Shown: piece by piece, positions 31,256 through 39,742 of the stretch
Position numbering within the stretch: position 1 is the first letter of the stretch
Layout: every line of letters starts with the position of its first letter
DNA from: Paenibacillus tyrphae
GTDB lineage: Bacteria > Bacillota > Bacilli > Paenibacillales > NBRC-103111
Length of the DNA: 64,000 bases
NCBI RefSeq assembly: GCF_000722545.1
Contig: NZ_JNVM01000021.1
Span: 74,174 to 138,173 of the forward strand
Direction: 5' to 3'
The notes under the pieces: generated by a model
What the model saw: the letters and a program-made list of their open reading frames with translations, nothing else
The model's database searches: none
What the model was told of the DNA's origin: nothing
Made by a program: the position numbers and the translations under genes

Positions 31256-32125
31256 TTAGTAGCGGTCCATAATCAGCTGCGTTTTCAGCGAATCCTGGGC
31301 CAGGAACCAGCCTTTGCTTTTCAGATAAGTCACCAGCTCGTCGTGCTTCTGCGAGGCGGTGTCCCGGTCGTCCGTTTTGAACGAAATTTCGACCACATTC
31401 TCCGTGCCAGAGCCTGTTGCGCTGCGGATCGGCCACACCTCGATGTACGTTTTCAGGCCGCTATAGGTGCCGGTGTACCGCTTGGCCAGAACCGGGCCGT
31501 AGTTGCGGGATTTTTGAAGCTGCTCGGAGCCCCAGCCGGCGTACAGCCACTTGTCGAATTTGCCTGGAGCGTTATCGATCAGCAGCTGGCGGGAATCTTT
31601 GACCGAGGGCAGATCCATGCCGCTGTAGCCGGATTTTTTGACGTCTTTGGAGCGTGTGATGCTGAGCGTCTTGTTCTGGTAGCCCCATTCCACCTGTGCC
31701 TCGTAGTTCGTGTCCGACGCGTCGAAGCCTTCCTGATTAGCCTTCGTCAGCGCTGCATCGATATTGCCGTTGACGATCGGATAGCGCTTCTTGTAGCTCA
31801 GCTCGAACTTGCTGTCGCCTTCCTTCTTCCGAATGCGCGGACTCCAGCCGTTGCTGTAAATGTCTTTGCCGTCCGTATCCAGAAATTGCACGTTCATCTT
31901 CGTCACGCTGTCCGGCATGCCGAACGCGCTGCGGACCTCGCTCTTCAGCTTGTCGTCCGAGCCCAGCACAACGTTCGCGGGCATGAGCAGCTTCACCTCG
32001 TAATCCGGCACCAGGTTGCTTGCGGCTTTGACAGACGCGGCAGGGAAGACGGACGATACCGTCAAAGCGGCGGTCAGGACGACCGCGGACAGCGCCCCAA
32101 TCCATTTGGATCGTTTGTTCATCAT
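31256..32125 (-). CDS. secreted CYTH-like domain protein
   Basis: 289 aa with a signal peptide (SAVVLTAALTVSSVFPAASVKA). The mature start (YEVKLLMPANVVLG) and the segment VQFLDTDGKDIYSNGWSPRI followed by RKKEGDSKFELSYKKR match the CYTH pattern: E-x-K in strand 1, D-T...L...G..lRiR...g...l.K. CYTH enzymes (triphosphatases, adenylate cyclases) are normally cytoplasmic, so a secreted member is odd. AAGGAG lies 6 bases before ATG 32125. Monocistronic. The family call is by motif reading only. Confidence 0.6.
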   Translation of the reverse strand: MMNKRSKWIGALSAVVLTAALTVSSVFPAASVKAASNLVPDYEVKLLMPANVVLGSDDKLKSEVRSAFGMPDSVTKMNVQFLDTDGKDIYSNGWSPRIRKKEGDSKFELSYKKRYPIVNGNIDAALTKANQEGFDASDTNYEAQVEWGYQNKTLSITRSKDVKKSGYSGMDLPSVKDSRQLLIDNAPGKFDKWLYAGWGSEQLQKSRNYGPVLAKRYTGTYSGLKTYIEVWPIRSATGSGTENVVEISFKTDDRDTASQKHDELVTYLKSKGWFLAQDSLKTQLIMDRY

Positions 32126-32251
32126 CGACAACTCCTTCATGTTTTGGAATAGGCTTACACGCTAGACTGTAATGATCATTTGTTATCTTGATGTTAAGCA
32201 GATATGTTGTTTTTGTAAAGAAAAATTTGGAAAATGATATAAATACTAGAT

Positions 32252-33145
32252 TCATTGGGCTTCTTTCCGCAAAAAATCGATGAATCGCTCCATGACGGCG
32301 GACTGCCGCCGATCCGCATTGTACGCGCAGTACACGTAACGTTTGAACGGATTTTGCGGAATCGGGCGAAATTCGAGCTCCCCGCGCTCCACTTCCCGCT
32401 GCACGGCCTGCCGCGAAACGAACGACACGCTCTCCCCCTGCATGACGACTTGCTTAATCGCTTCCAGCGAATCGAGCTCCATATGCGCTTTCAACTGGAC
32501 GCGGTTGCGCTGCGCCCACCGGTCGGTCATTTGCCGCGTGCTGGACTCCGGTCCGTGGAGCAGAAAAGGCGCCTCGGCGAGCTGGTCGGGATACAATTGC
32601 GGGTAGGCGGCCAGCCGGTGACGCGGCGCAAAGACGACGACCAGCTCGTCCTCGCACACGGTCTCGGCGATCAGTGGAGCCGATTGAAACGGCTCGGTGG
32701 ACAGGATGCCGAGATCGATCTCGTGATTGCGCAGCAGCTCTTGGATGACGGGAGCCGTCTTGACCTGCAAAGACAAGGTGATTCGCGGGTACGCCTTGGC
32801 GAAGCCGCTGAGCACCTTCGGCAGCAGGTACGTCCCCGGCACGTAGCTCGCGCCGATCTTCAGCGTGCCGCGGCCCAACTCGTCGAACTCTTTCACCACC
32901 CGCCCCGCCTCCTGCGCCAGCGCGTTGATTTTGACCGCGTAATGGTAGAGCGACCGGCCGGCCTCGGTCAGCATCGTTTTGCCCGCGCGCGTCTCGAACA
33001 GCTGCACGCCGAGCTCCTGCTCCATGCTCTTCATATGGAACGTCACCGTCGGCTGCTTGAGCCCAAGCTGCTCGGCGACGGCGGTAATTTTTTTGTGCTT
33101 GTCCAGCAGCTCCACGATTTCCAGCTTCAGCAGACTGAAATTCAA
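32252..33145 (-). CDS. LysR-family transcriptional regulator
   Basis: 297 aa; N-terminal helix-turn-helix (KKITAVAEQLGLKQPTVTFH, about 16-35) and an effector-binding domain. I start at TTG 33145 (MNFSLLKLE), which has AAGGGGAG 8 bases upstream. It is divergent from the ABC-MBL operon at 33316-38382 across 170 bases that contain an AT-rich AATTAATTAA core, and is its probable regulator. Ligand unknown. Confidence 0.88.
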   Translation of the reverse strand: MNFSLLKLEIVELLDKHKKITAVAEQLGLKQPTVTFHMKSMEQELGVQLFETRAGKTMLTEAGRSLYHYAVKINALAQEAGRVVKEFDELGRGTLKIGASYVPGTYLLPKVLSGFAKAYPRITLSLQVKTAPVIQELLRNHEIDLGILSTEPFQSAPLIAETVCEDELVVVFAPRHRLAAYPQLYPDQLAEAPFLLHGPESSTRQMTDRWAQRNRVQLKAHMELDSLEAIKQVVMQGESVSFVSRQAVQREVERGELEFRPIPQNPFKRYVYCAYNADRRQSAVMERFIDFLRKEAQ

Positions 33146-33315
33146 TGTACCCACTCCCCTTGTTCGGCTCTGCATTTTCCCACAGTATAGAAAAAATCTA
33201 TGCGAATGAATAGTGTGCATTGAATTAATTAACACAATCTTTACGTCCCGCTGACAATCTTCTGCATTTCGCCATGTAAACTAGAGCTAGATTGCAAGAT
33301 AGGATGGGTTGCAGC

Positions 33316-34287
33316 ATGGATGTGGTCATACGGGGGTTGGAAAAATCGTTCGGAGCGATGCAGGCCTTACGCCGGACGGATCTGGTCATCAGGAAAGGGC
33401 GGTTTACGACGCTGCTCGGGCCTTCGGGCTGCGGGAAGACGACGCTGCTGCGGATGATCGCCGGACTGGAGCGGCCGGACCGGGGAGAGATCCTGCTCGG
33501 CGACGACTGCTTGTTCTCGGCCGAGAAGCGGATCGATCTGCCGGCGCATAAGCGGCATTTTGGCATGGTCTTTCAGGACTTCGCCTTGTGGCCGCATATG
33601 ACCGTGTTCGAAAATGTCGCCTTCGGCCTGCGCGCCACCGGACAAACGAAAGAGCTCAAGCGGCGGGTGGAGGAAGCGGTAGTGCAGGTGCGGCTGCAAG
33701 GGATGGAGAAGCGGTACCCGCACCAGCTGTCGGGCGGGCAGCAGCAGCGCGTGGCGTTCGCCCGGGCCGTCGCGCTGAGGCCGCAGCTTGTGCTGTTCGA
33801 CGAGCCGCTTAGCGCCTTGGACGCCGTGCTGCGGGACGAAATGCGGCTGGAGCTGATGAGCCTGGTGCGGGACATCGGGCTGACGGCGCTGTACGTGACG
33901 CACGATCAGACGGAGGCCATGTCGATGTCCGACGAGATCGTCGTCATGCAGGAGGGCCGCATTTTGCAGCAGGGCGCGCCCGAGGACATTTATCGCACGC
34001 CGGCCCATCCGTTCGTCGCCCGTTTCATCGGCAAGTCGAACTGGCTGGTGCCGGACCGCAGCTTGCTTCGTCCGGAGCATGTCCGCTGGTCGGAGCCGGA
34101 GGAAGGCGCGGCTGCGGCTTATCCAGGCATGATCCGCAGCGTCAGCTATGTCGGGGACCGCTACGAAATCGGGCTGGACATGGGCGTTATAGGCCAGTGG
34201 ACGGCTTATCATTCCACCCGCTTGCAGGCGGGAGAACGCGTGACGGTGTACGTATCGCCGCAGCATATTCACCATATTAGCGAATAG
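33316..34287 (+). CDS. ABC transporter ATP-binding protein (FbpC/PotA type)
   Basis: 323 aa. Walker A GPSGCGKTT (about 36-44), Q-loop FQDFALWP, signature LSGGQQQRVAFARA (about 138-151), Walker B LVLFDEPLSALD, and the switch His in VTHDQ. A C-terminal TOBE-like extension (about 240-323) carries regulatory or substrate contacts. First gene of a four-gene operon (gaps of 18, 12 and 6 bases). Start chosen at MDVVIRG (33316). Energises import with the next two gene products. Confidence 0.92.
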   Translation: MDVVIRGLEKSFGAMQALRRTDLVIRKGRFTTLLGPSGCGKTTLLRMIAGLERPDRGEILLGDDCLFSAEKRIDLPAHKRHFGMVFQDFALWPHMTVFENVAFGLRATGQTKELKRRVEEAVVQVRLQGMEKRYPHQLSGGQQQRVAFARAVALRPQLVLFDEPLSALDAVLRDEMRLELMSLVRDIGLTALYVTHDQTEAMSMSDEIVVMQEGRILQQGAPEDIYRTPAHPFVARFIGKSNWLVPDRSLLRPEHVRWSEPEEGAAAAYPGMIRSVSYVGDRYEIGLDMGVIGQWTAYHSTRLQAGERVTVYVSPQHIHHISE

Positions 34288-34305
34288 TACGAGGAGGAAC
34301 GACGG

Positions 34306-35400
34306 ATGAGCATGGGGAAGGGATTGAAAAACGGGGCTTTGCTGCTGCTGACGGCTGTGATGGGATTCGGTATCGCCGGGTGCGGGGCGACGACAGCGGA
34401 CAAGTCCGCGAACACGGGCGGCGCTGCGTCTGCGCCGAAGACGGAGCAGGCAGCCGCCAAGACGGATGACAAGAAAGAGGACAAGAAGCTCGGGGGCAAG
34501 CTGGTCGTTTACAGCGCCGGTCCGAAGGAGCTGGCCGAGAGCATTCAGAAAGGATACGAAGCGAAGACCGGCGTGAAAGTGGAAATGTTCCAGGGGACGA
34601 CGGGCAAAATTTTGGCCAGGATGGAAGCCGAGAAGGCGAACCCGGTCGTCGATGTCGTCGTGCTGGCTTCCCTGCCGTCGGCCCAAGGGCTCAAAAAGAG
34701 CGGGCTCACTCTGGAGTACAAAAACGCGGCTAACGCCGACAAGCTGATTCCCGATTGGTCCGACAAGGACGGTCATTTCTTCGGCTACAGCGCCTCCGCG
34801 CTCGGCATTGTGTACAACACCAAGCAGGTGAAGACGCCGCCGAAGGAGTGGAGCGATCTCGCCAAAGACGAGTGGAAGGGCAAGGTGAACATCCCCGATC
34901 CGGCGCTATCCGGCTCCGCACTGGATTTTATCACCGGCTATCTGAGCACTAAAGGCGACGGCGGCTGGGAGCTGTTCGAGCAATATAAGAAAAACGGCGT
35001 CGCACTGGCGGGCGCGAACCAGGAGGCGCTTGATCCGGTCATCACCGGGGCGAAAAGCATCGTAGCGGCGGGCGTCGACTACATGACGTACCAAGCGAAG
35101 GCGAAGGGCGAGCCGGTGGACATGGTGTATCCGGCCAGCGGCACGGTCATCAGCCCCCGTCCGGCGGCGATTCTGAAGTCGAGCAAAAACCAGGATAACG
35201 CCAAAGCGTTCATCGATTATCTGCTGTCCGACGAAGCGCAGAAGATGGTGGCGGACACCTACCTGCTGCCGGGTCGCAAGGACGTGAAGGCGAAGGACCG
35301 CGCGAGCGTCGATCAAATTACGCAGATGAAGATCGATTGGACGTGGATGGACGCGAACGGCGACGCGGCGACGAAGAAATTTACCCAAATGTTCAAATAA
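34306..35400 (+). CDS. ABC transporter substrate-binding lipoprotein (AfuA/FbpA-like)
   Basis: 364 aa; lipobox GIAGC (Cys26) and a charged linker anchor it outside the membrane. Segments LVVYSAGPKELAESIQ, FGYSASALGIVYNTK and FIDYLLSDEAQKMVA place it in the iron/thiamine/phosphonate/sugar-phosphate group of family-1 binding proteins. I do not see the adjacent tyrosine pair that binds ferric iron in FbpA, so the ligand may be an organic phosphate or phosphonate rather than iron. That is inference. Confidence 0.88.
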   Translation: MSMGKGLKNGALLLLTAVMGFGIAGCGATTADKSANTGGAASAPKTEQAAAKTDDKKEDKKLGGKLVVYSAGPKELAESIQKGYEAKTGVKVEMFQGTTGKILARMEAEKANPVVDVVVLASLPSAQGLKKSGLTLEYKNAANADKLIPDWSDKDGHFFGYSASALGIVYNTKQVKTPPKEWSDLAKDEWKGKVNIPDPALSGSALDFITGYLSTKGDGGWELFEQYKKNGVALAGANQEALDPVITGAKSIVAAGVDYMTYQAKAKGEPVDMVYPASGTVISPRPAAILKSSKNQDNAKAFIDYLLSDEAQKMVADTYLLPGRKDVKAKDRASVDQITQMKIDWTWMDANGDAATKKFTQMFK

Positions 35401-35412
35401 GACGGTGAAGGC

Positions 35413-37083
35413 ATGCAAGTAAGAAGCTGGATTTCTATCCGAACGGTAGGGATGACCCTCGCCTTGTTTCTTTTGGCGGTCCTGGTGGTCGTCCCGCTTT
35501 TTTTCATCTTTCTGACAAGCGTCTATCCGGAGCAGACGCTGGATTTGTCCGCGCCGCTGCGGACCATTCTGGAGAACAAGCTCGGGGAAGTATTCTGGAA
35601 CTCAATCTGGCTCGGCCTGTGCGTCGTGCTCGGAACGACGGCATTAGCGCTACCGCTCGCCTGGATCTTGGCCAAGACGAGCCTCGGCCGGCACGCGTGG
35701 CTGGACATCGTGCTGCTGATCCCGTTCATGACGCCGCCGTACATCGGTTCGATGGGCTGGATTTTGTTCATGCAAAAAAACGGCTATATGGAGCAGCTTC
35801 TTCCTATGGCGGAGGCGTGGACGCCGAAATTTTTCAGCGTCTTCGGCATGGTGGCGATCATGAGTTTGCACTTGTTCCCTTTTCTTTATTTGATTCTGCG
35901 CAACGCGTTATTGCAGATCGGCGGGAGCAAGGAAGACGCCGCCGCCGTACACGGAGGCCGGTTCTTCTACAGCTTCCGGAGGATCGTGCTGCCGCTGCTG
36001 CTGTCCAGCTACGCGATGGGGGCGCTGCTCATTTTCGTCAAGACGATTGCCGAATTCGGCACCCCGGCCACCTTCGGCCGCAAAATCGGCTTTTACGTGC
36101 TGACATCGGAAATTCATAAGTACATTTCCAGTTGGCCGATCGATTTCGGCAAGGCGACGGCGCTCGCTTCCGTGCTGCTGAGCACGTGCCTGCTGCTGTG
36201 GTACGCGCAGACGGTCGTTACCCGGCGGTATACGTACCGTTTGGTCGGCGGCAAAGGAACGCGGAGCAAAATCTATCCGCTAAGCGGACTGACGCGGCTA
36301 TTGGCTTGGGGTTATGTGATCGTTCTGTTGCTGCTGTCCGTGGGCGTTCCTTACTTTTCGATTATTTCCGCTTCGCTGATGAAGCTGCGGGGCGTCGGGC
36401 TCGCTTGGAGCAATCTGACGCTCAATCATTACGTGGAGCTGCTGACCTGGGGCTCCAAAAGCATGACCGCGCTGCTGAACAGCCTCGGCTTGTCGCTGGC
36501 AGCGGCGACGATCTCGGTGCTTCTGGGCACGTGGTTCGCGCTGACGATCAAGCAGTCCAGGACATGGCCGCAGCGGATGACCGACCTGTTCAGCCTGCTG
36601 CCGAACACGGTGCCGGGCATCGTGCTGGTCGTCGGCCTGATTCTGCTGTGGAACGCGCCATGGATGCCCGTGCCGCTGTACAACACGTACGGAATGGTCG
36701 TTCTGACGTATGTCGTCTTTTTTCTGCCGTACACAGTGCAGTACGTCAAAGCAAATTTCTCCCAGCTTGACGAGGCGCTATTTCAAGCGGGGCAAGTGTT
36801 CGGCGGTCGGCTGGCTTACGTCTTCCGCCGCATTTTACTGCCGCTTATCGTCCCGGGCATGCTGGCGGGCTGGATGATGACGTTCACCATCTCGGTCCGC
36901 GAGCTGGTGGCGTCGCTGATGATTTTGCCGCCTTCGATGGAAACGTCGGCCACGTATATTTTCGCGCAGTTCGAGCAGGGGAAAGTGTCGCTTGGCATGG
37001 CTATGGCGGTCGTCTCGGTCGGCCTGACGACGCTGATGCTGCTCGGGATTGACCGGTTAAGTTCAAAACAGAAAGTGGATTGA
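35413..37083 (+). CDS. ABC transporter permease with two fused permease domains (FbpB type)
   Basis: 556 aa with about 12 transmembrane helices, made of two six-helix permease halves. EAA-type loops are seen near GGSKEDAAAVHGGRFFYSFR (first half) and LDEALFQAGQVFGGRLAYVF (second half). This is the usual form in ferric-ion and sugar-phosphate importers. Twelve bases after the binding-protein gene and 6 before the hydrolase gene. Confidence 0.9.
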   Translation: MQVRSWISIRTVGMTLALFLLAVLVVVPLFFIFLTSVYPEQTLDLSAPLRTILENKLGEVFWNSIWLGLCVVLGTTALALPLAWILAKTSLGRHAWLDIVLLIPFMTPPYIGSMGWILFMQKNGYMEQLLPMAEAWTPKFFSVFGMVAIMSLHLFPFLYLILRNALLQIGGSKEDAAAVHGGRFFYSFRRIVLPLLLSSYAMGALLIFVKTIAEFGTPATFGRKIGFYVLTSEIHKYISSWPIDFGKATALASVLLSTCLLLWYAQTVVTRRYTYRLVGGKGTRSKIYPLSGLTRLLAWGYVIVLLLLSVGVPYFSIISASLMKLRGVGLAWSNLTLNHYVELLTWGSKSMTALLNSLGLSLAAATISVLLGTWFALTIKQSRTWPQRMTDLFSLLPNTVPGIVLVVGLILLWNAPWMPVPLYNTYGMVVLTYVVFFLPYTVQYVKANFSQLDEALFQAGQVFGGRLAYVFRRILLPLIVPGMLAGWMMTFTISVRELVASLMILPPSMETSATYIFAQFEQGKVSLGMAMAVVSVGLTTLMLLGIDRLSSKQKVD

Positions 37084-37089
37084 GACCTC

Positions 37090-38382
37090 ATGCAGCTCGA
37101 TATTTGGGGCGGGGCGGGCGAACACGGCCGCTCCTGCTACCTCCTACACAATGACCGCATCGGCGTATTGCTGGATTGCGGCGTCAAAAAGACGGGCGCG
37201 GGACAATACCCGCTCGTCGATCCGAACGTCATTCCGCGGCTGAATGCCGTTTTTTTGTCCCATGCGCACGAGGATCATTCGATGGCGCTGCCGCTGCTGT
37301 ACAAGCACGGCTATCGCGGCGTCGTTTGGACAACCCGGGCGACGGCGCAGCAGCTGGACACGTATTTTGCTTCCTGGAAAAAATATGTCAGAGGACAGTC
37401 GGCTGAGCTGCCGTATAGCGACGAGCATGTGGAGGCGATCCGGTTCGCGTATTTGGAAGAGGCCGGAGCTACGGGGGAGTGGATCGACGCGGCTCCTCAC
37501 GTTAAAGTCTGCTGGGGCCGGAGCGGGCACTTGGTCGGCTCCGTCTGGCTGATGCTGGAGCTGGAGGGCAAGCGGGTTTTCTTCTCCGGCGATTACTCTT
37601 CAGAGTCCGTGCTGCTTGCGGCGGATGGGCCGGAAGCACTGCCGCCGGGGACGGCGGGCCGGCCTGCCGATCTGGCGGTGATCGACGCCGCCTACGGGAT
37701 GGACGCCGAGGCGCAGCCGGTCCTGCTGGAGCGGCTTGCCGCCCGGATCGGGCAGGCGCTGGCGCAGGGTGGCTCCGTGCTGCTGCCCGTTCCCGCTTTC
37801 GGGCGCGGGCAGGACATGCTCGTCTGGGCGCGGGAGCGGTTCCCGGGCGTTCCGCTCGTCGCGGAGCGGGAGCTGCTTCAGGCGTTCGGCCCGATGCTCG
37901 ACCGGCCCGAATGGCTGAATCCGGGCGCGGCCGAGCGGATTCGGCGCTGCCTGGAAGACCCGCGCGTCGTCGCAGTGGCGACGGACGCGCAGCGGGAGCA
38001 GGCGCTAGCCGCGGGGCGGAGCGCGCTTTACTTCACCGCCGACGGGATGATGCAGTCGGAGCGTGCGCAGTGGTACTACCGCAGGCTGGCCGCCGCGGGG
38101 AACGGCTGCGTCATCTTAACCGGCCATCTGGCCCCCGGCAGCTTCGGACAGCGTCTGCTGGACGGGCCGGAGGCCGGGGGCGGCTGCTCGGTCGAAGGGA
38201 TTCGCTACAAGGTGCACCAAGGCCTGACCGATGTCCGGCGGATGCTGCGGGCTTTCGGCAGCCGTCAGTCGGTCCCGGTGCATACGGGACGCAGTGCGAC
38301 GGACGCGCTGTGCGCAGCGCTGGCCGCGGAGGGCTTCGCCGGGCTACATTCGCTCGGGCCGGGCGAAGCGCTGCGCTTCTAG
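37090..38382 (+). CDS. metallo-beta-lactamase-fold hydrolase (beta-CASP-like), 430 aa
   Basis: The metal site HAHEDH (about residues 57-62) and FFSGDYSSES (about 158) mark an MBL-fold two-metal hydrolase. The segment after about residue 190 resembles the beta-CASP insertion of RNA-cleaving members, with LPVPAFGRGQDML and ILTGHLAPGS. It is the last gene of the ABC operon (6-base gap), which suggests that it acts on the imported compound, for example as a phosphodiesterase, rather than as a general RNase. Its 3' end overlaps the convergent EcsC gene by 4 bases. Confidence 0.82.
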   Translation: MQLDIWGGAGEHGRSCYLLHNDRIGVLLDCGVKKTGAGQYPLVDPNVIPRLNAVFLSHAHEDHSMALPLLYKHGYRGVVWTTRATAQQLDTYFASWKKYVRGQSAELPYSDEHVEAIRFAYLEEAGATGEWIDAAPHVKVCWGRSGHLVGSVWLMLELEGKRVFFSGDYSSESVLLAADGPEALPPGTAGRPADLAVIDAAYGMDAEAQPVLLERLAARIGQALAQGGSVLLPVPAFGRGQDMLVWARERFPGVPLVAERELLQAFGPMLDRPEWLNPGAAERIRRCLEDPRVVAVATDAQREQALAAGRSALYFTADGMMQSERAQWYYRRLAAAGNGCVILTGHLAPGSFGQRLLDGPEAGGGCSVEGIRYKVHQGLTDVRRMLRAFGSRQSVPVHTGRSATDALCAALAAEGFAGLHSLGPGEALRF

Positions 38383-39242
38383 CTGCTGTGCAGCCGCTCC
38401 AGCACCCGGCGCTTGCGGTACAGCATTTTGCCCGCTTCGGCGACGTCCTGCAGCGTGCTGCGGTTCAGCACCGCGCCGAAGATCATCCCGGCGACCGGGA
38501 CAAGCTGGAACAGCTTCTTCCAGCCGAAATTGTCGCGGTAGATCGTCACGACCTCGCGCCAGCCTTGAAGCTGGGAGATCGCGTCCCGCTGCCGGTGCTC
38601 GTTGTCGAAATCGGCCAGCTCCTCCAGCACGGCCTTCTTCCCGACGATATCGGAGGAGGCAAACTGCAAGCACTTGATCACGAAGACGCGCTCGCGCTTG
38701 TCGTTCGGATCGTAGCCGTACACCATCGCCATCTCCTGCAGCACCTTGAGCGACAAGCCGAGGATGGCCGGAATGTCGATGGCGAGCGTGAACAGGCCGC
38801 CGAAGCCGGTCGTCGCCCCTTGGGCCGTCGCGAAGAGGGTGCGGCTGCGGGCGAATTCGTCGGCGGCGCCGTCCATGACGGTGAGTGGCAGCGAGGCGAC
38901 CTCGCCTAAGGTGAGCGCATCGGCAAACGCCGGGGCGTCCGGCTTGCTCTGCCGGCCCGCGAGCTGCCGGTTCAACTCGTCGAGCACGCTTTGCTCGGAG
39001 ATCAGATATCGGCCGCCCGTTTGCACGAAGCTTCCGACCTCGTCGATGGCCTGCGCCAGCTTGTTCTGCAGCGCCTTCGGCGTGAGTCGGTCAAGCAGCT
39101 GGAAGGGCAGCCGGCCGAGCTTCTCCCAGAACCACAAATCTTTCTGGCCCGCCTCCCACGATTCGATGTCTAGAAGCGCATGCCGGAGTTCCTCTTTCGT
39201 ATCGGGGGCAGGCAGCGGATGAGCGTTATCATGTATCGTCAT
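38379..39242 (-). CDS. EcsC family protein
   Basis: 287 aa. The core (about 90-280) has the EcsC-type hydrophobic patch (TTGFGGLFTLAIDIPAILGL) flanked by charged helices, then AVLNRSTLQDVAEAGKMLYR. EcsC is encoded beside the EcsAB ABC transporter in Bacillus, but here the gene stands alone. Start at ATG 39242 with AAAGGAG 11 bases upstream; a longer frame to 39533 runs through the proS leader and is rejected. Function unknown. Confidence 0.85.
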   Translation of the reverse strand: MTIHDNAHPLPAPDTKEELRHALLDIESWEAGQKDLWFWEKLGRLPFQLLDRLTPKALQNKLAQAIDEVGSFVQTGGRYLISEQSVLDELNRQLAGRQSKPDAPAFADALTLGEVASLPLTVMDGAADEFARSRTLFATAQGATTGFGGLFTLAIDIPAILGLSLKVLQEMAMVYGYDPNDKRERVFVIKCLQFASSDIVGKKAVLEELADFDNEHRQRDAISQLQGWREVVTIYRDNFGWKKLFQLVPVAGMIFGAVLNRSTLQDVAEAGKMLYRKRRVLERLHSS

Positions 39243-39448
39243 GAATGGATCAGCTCCTTTATACCCCAGTATTACGGTGCGAGTCCTTGGAAGGATGCAA
39301 GTGCGGGCCGGGTTACTTTCTACGCTGCGCCGGGGTGGCGGGTTATGGAGAAAAATTGTGCCTGGTGCGGAAAGAGCCGGTTGGAAGCACTTGCATCTTT
39401 GGTGGAATTGATGTAAATTGGAATACACAACATTGCGATTGCGCGAAT

Positions 39449-39718
39449 GTATGAAGCGAAAAGCAACGATCAAGGACATGGAACGTGCGACCGGTTGCGC
39501 CAGAGAGGGCGTCCGAGGCTGAAAGACCCCCAACCGCCGTATGCTTCACCCCACCTTGTAGCTGCAGCGGGGAACTAAGCTGGACGTATCCGCTGCCGGG
39601 CCTCCCCCGTTATCCGAATGAAGGACCGTGCGCGCCTGCAATCCGAGGCACATGCGGTTGAACCAAGGGTGGTACCACGACACGTTTTCGTCCCTGACGA
39701 AGACGTGTTTATTTTTTT
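39449..39718 (+). promoter_or_regulatory. T-box riboswitch (tRNA-Pro sensing) before proS
   Basis: The canonical T-box AGGGTGGTACCACG lies at 39666-39679. The terminator stem ACACG-TTTTCGTC / GACGAAG-ACGTGT with its T-run (39680-39718) follows 24 bases before proS. Upstream, a Stem-I-like region contains AGAGAGGGCGTCCGAGGCTGAAAG followed by a C-rich stretch (GACCCCC, about 39525-39532) that could carry the proline CCC or CCN specifier. Uncharged tRNA-Pro would stabilise the antiterminator and permit proS transcription. The 5' limit is approximate. Confidence 0.92.
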
Positions 39719-39742
39719 ATATCCGAACTTGGAGGGATTTCC

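Noticed and set aside
39245..39454. 69-aa frame with several cysteines upstream of the proS leader
   Set aside because: No ribosome binding site and no domain; the region is more likely the divergent promoter area of the EcsC and proS genes.
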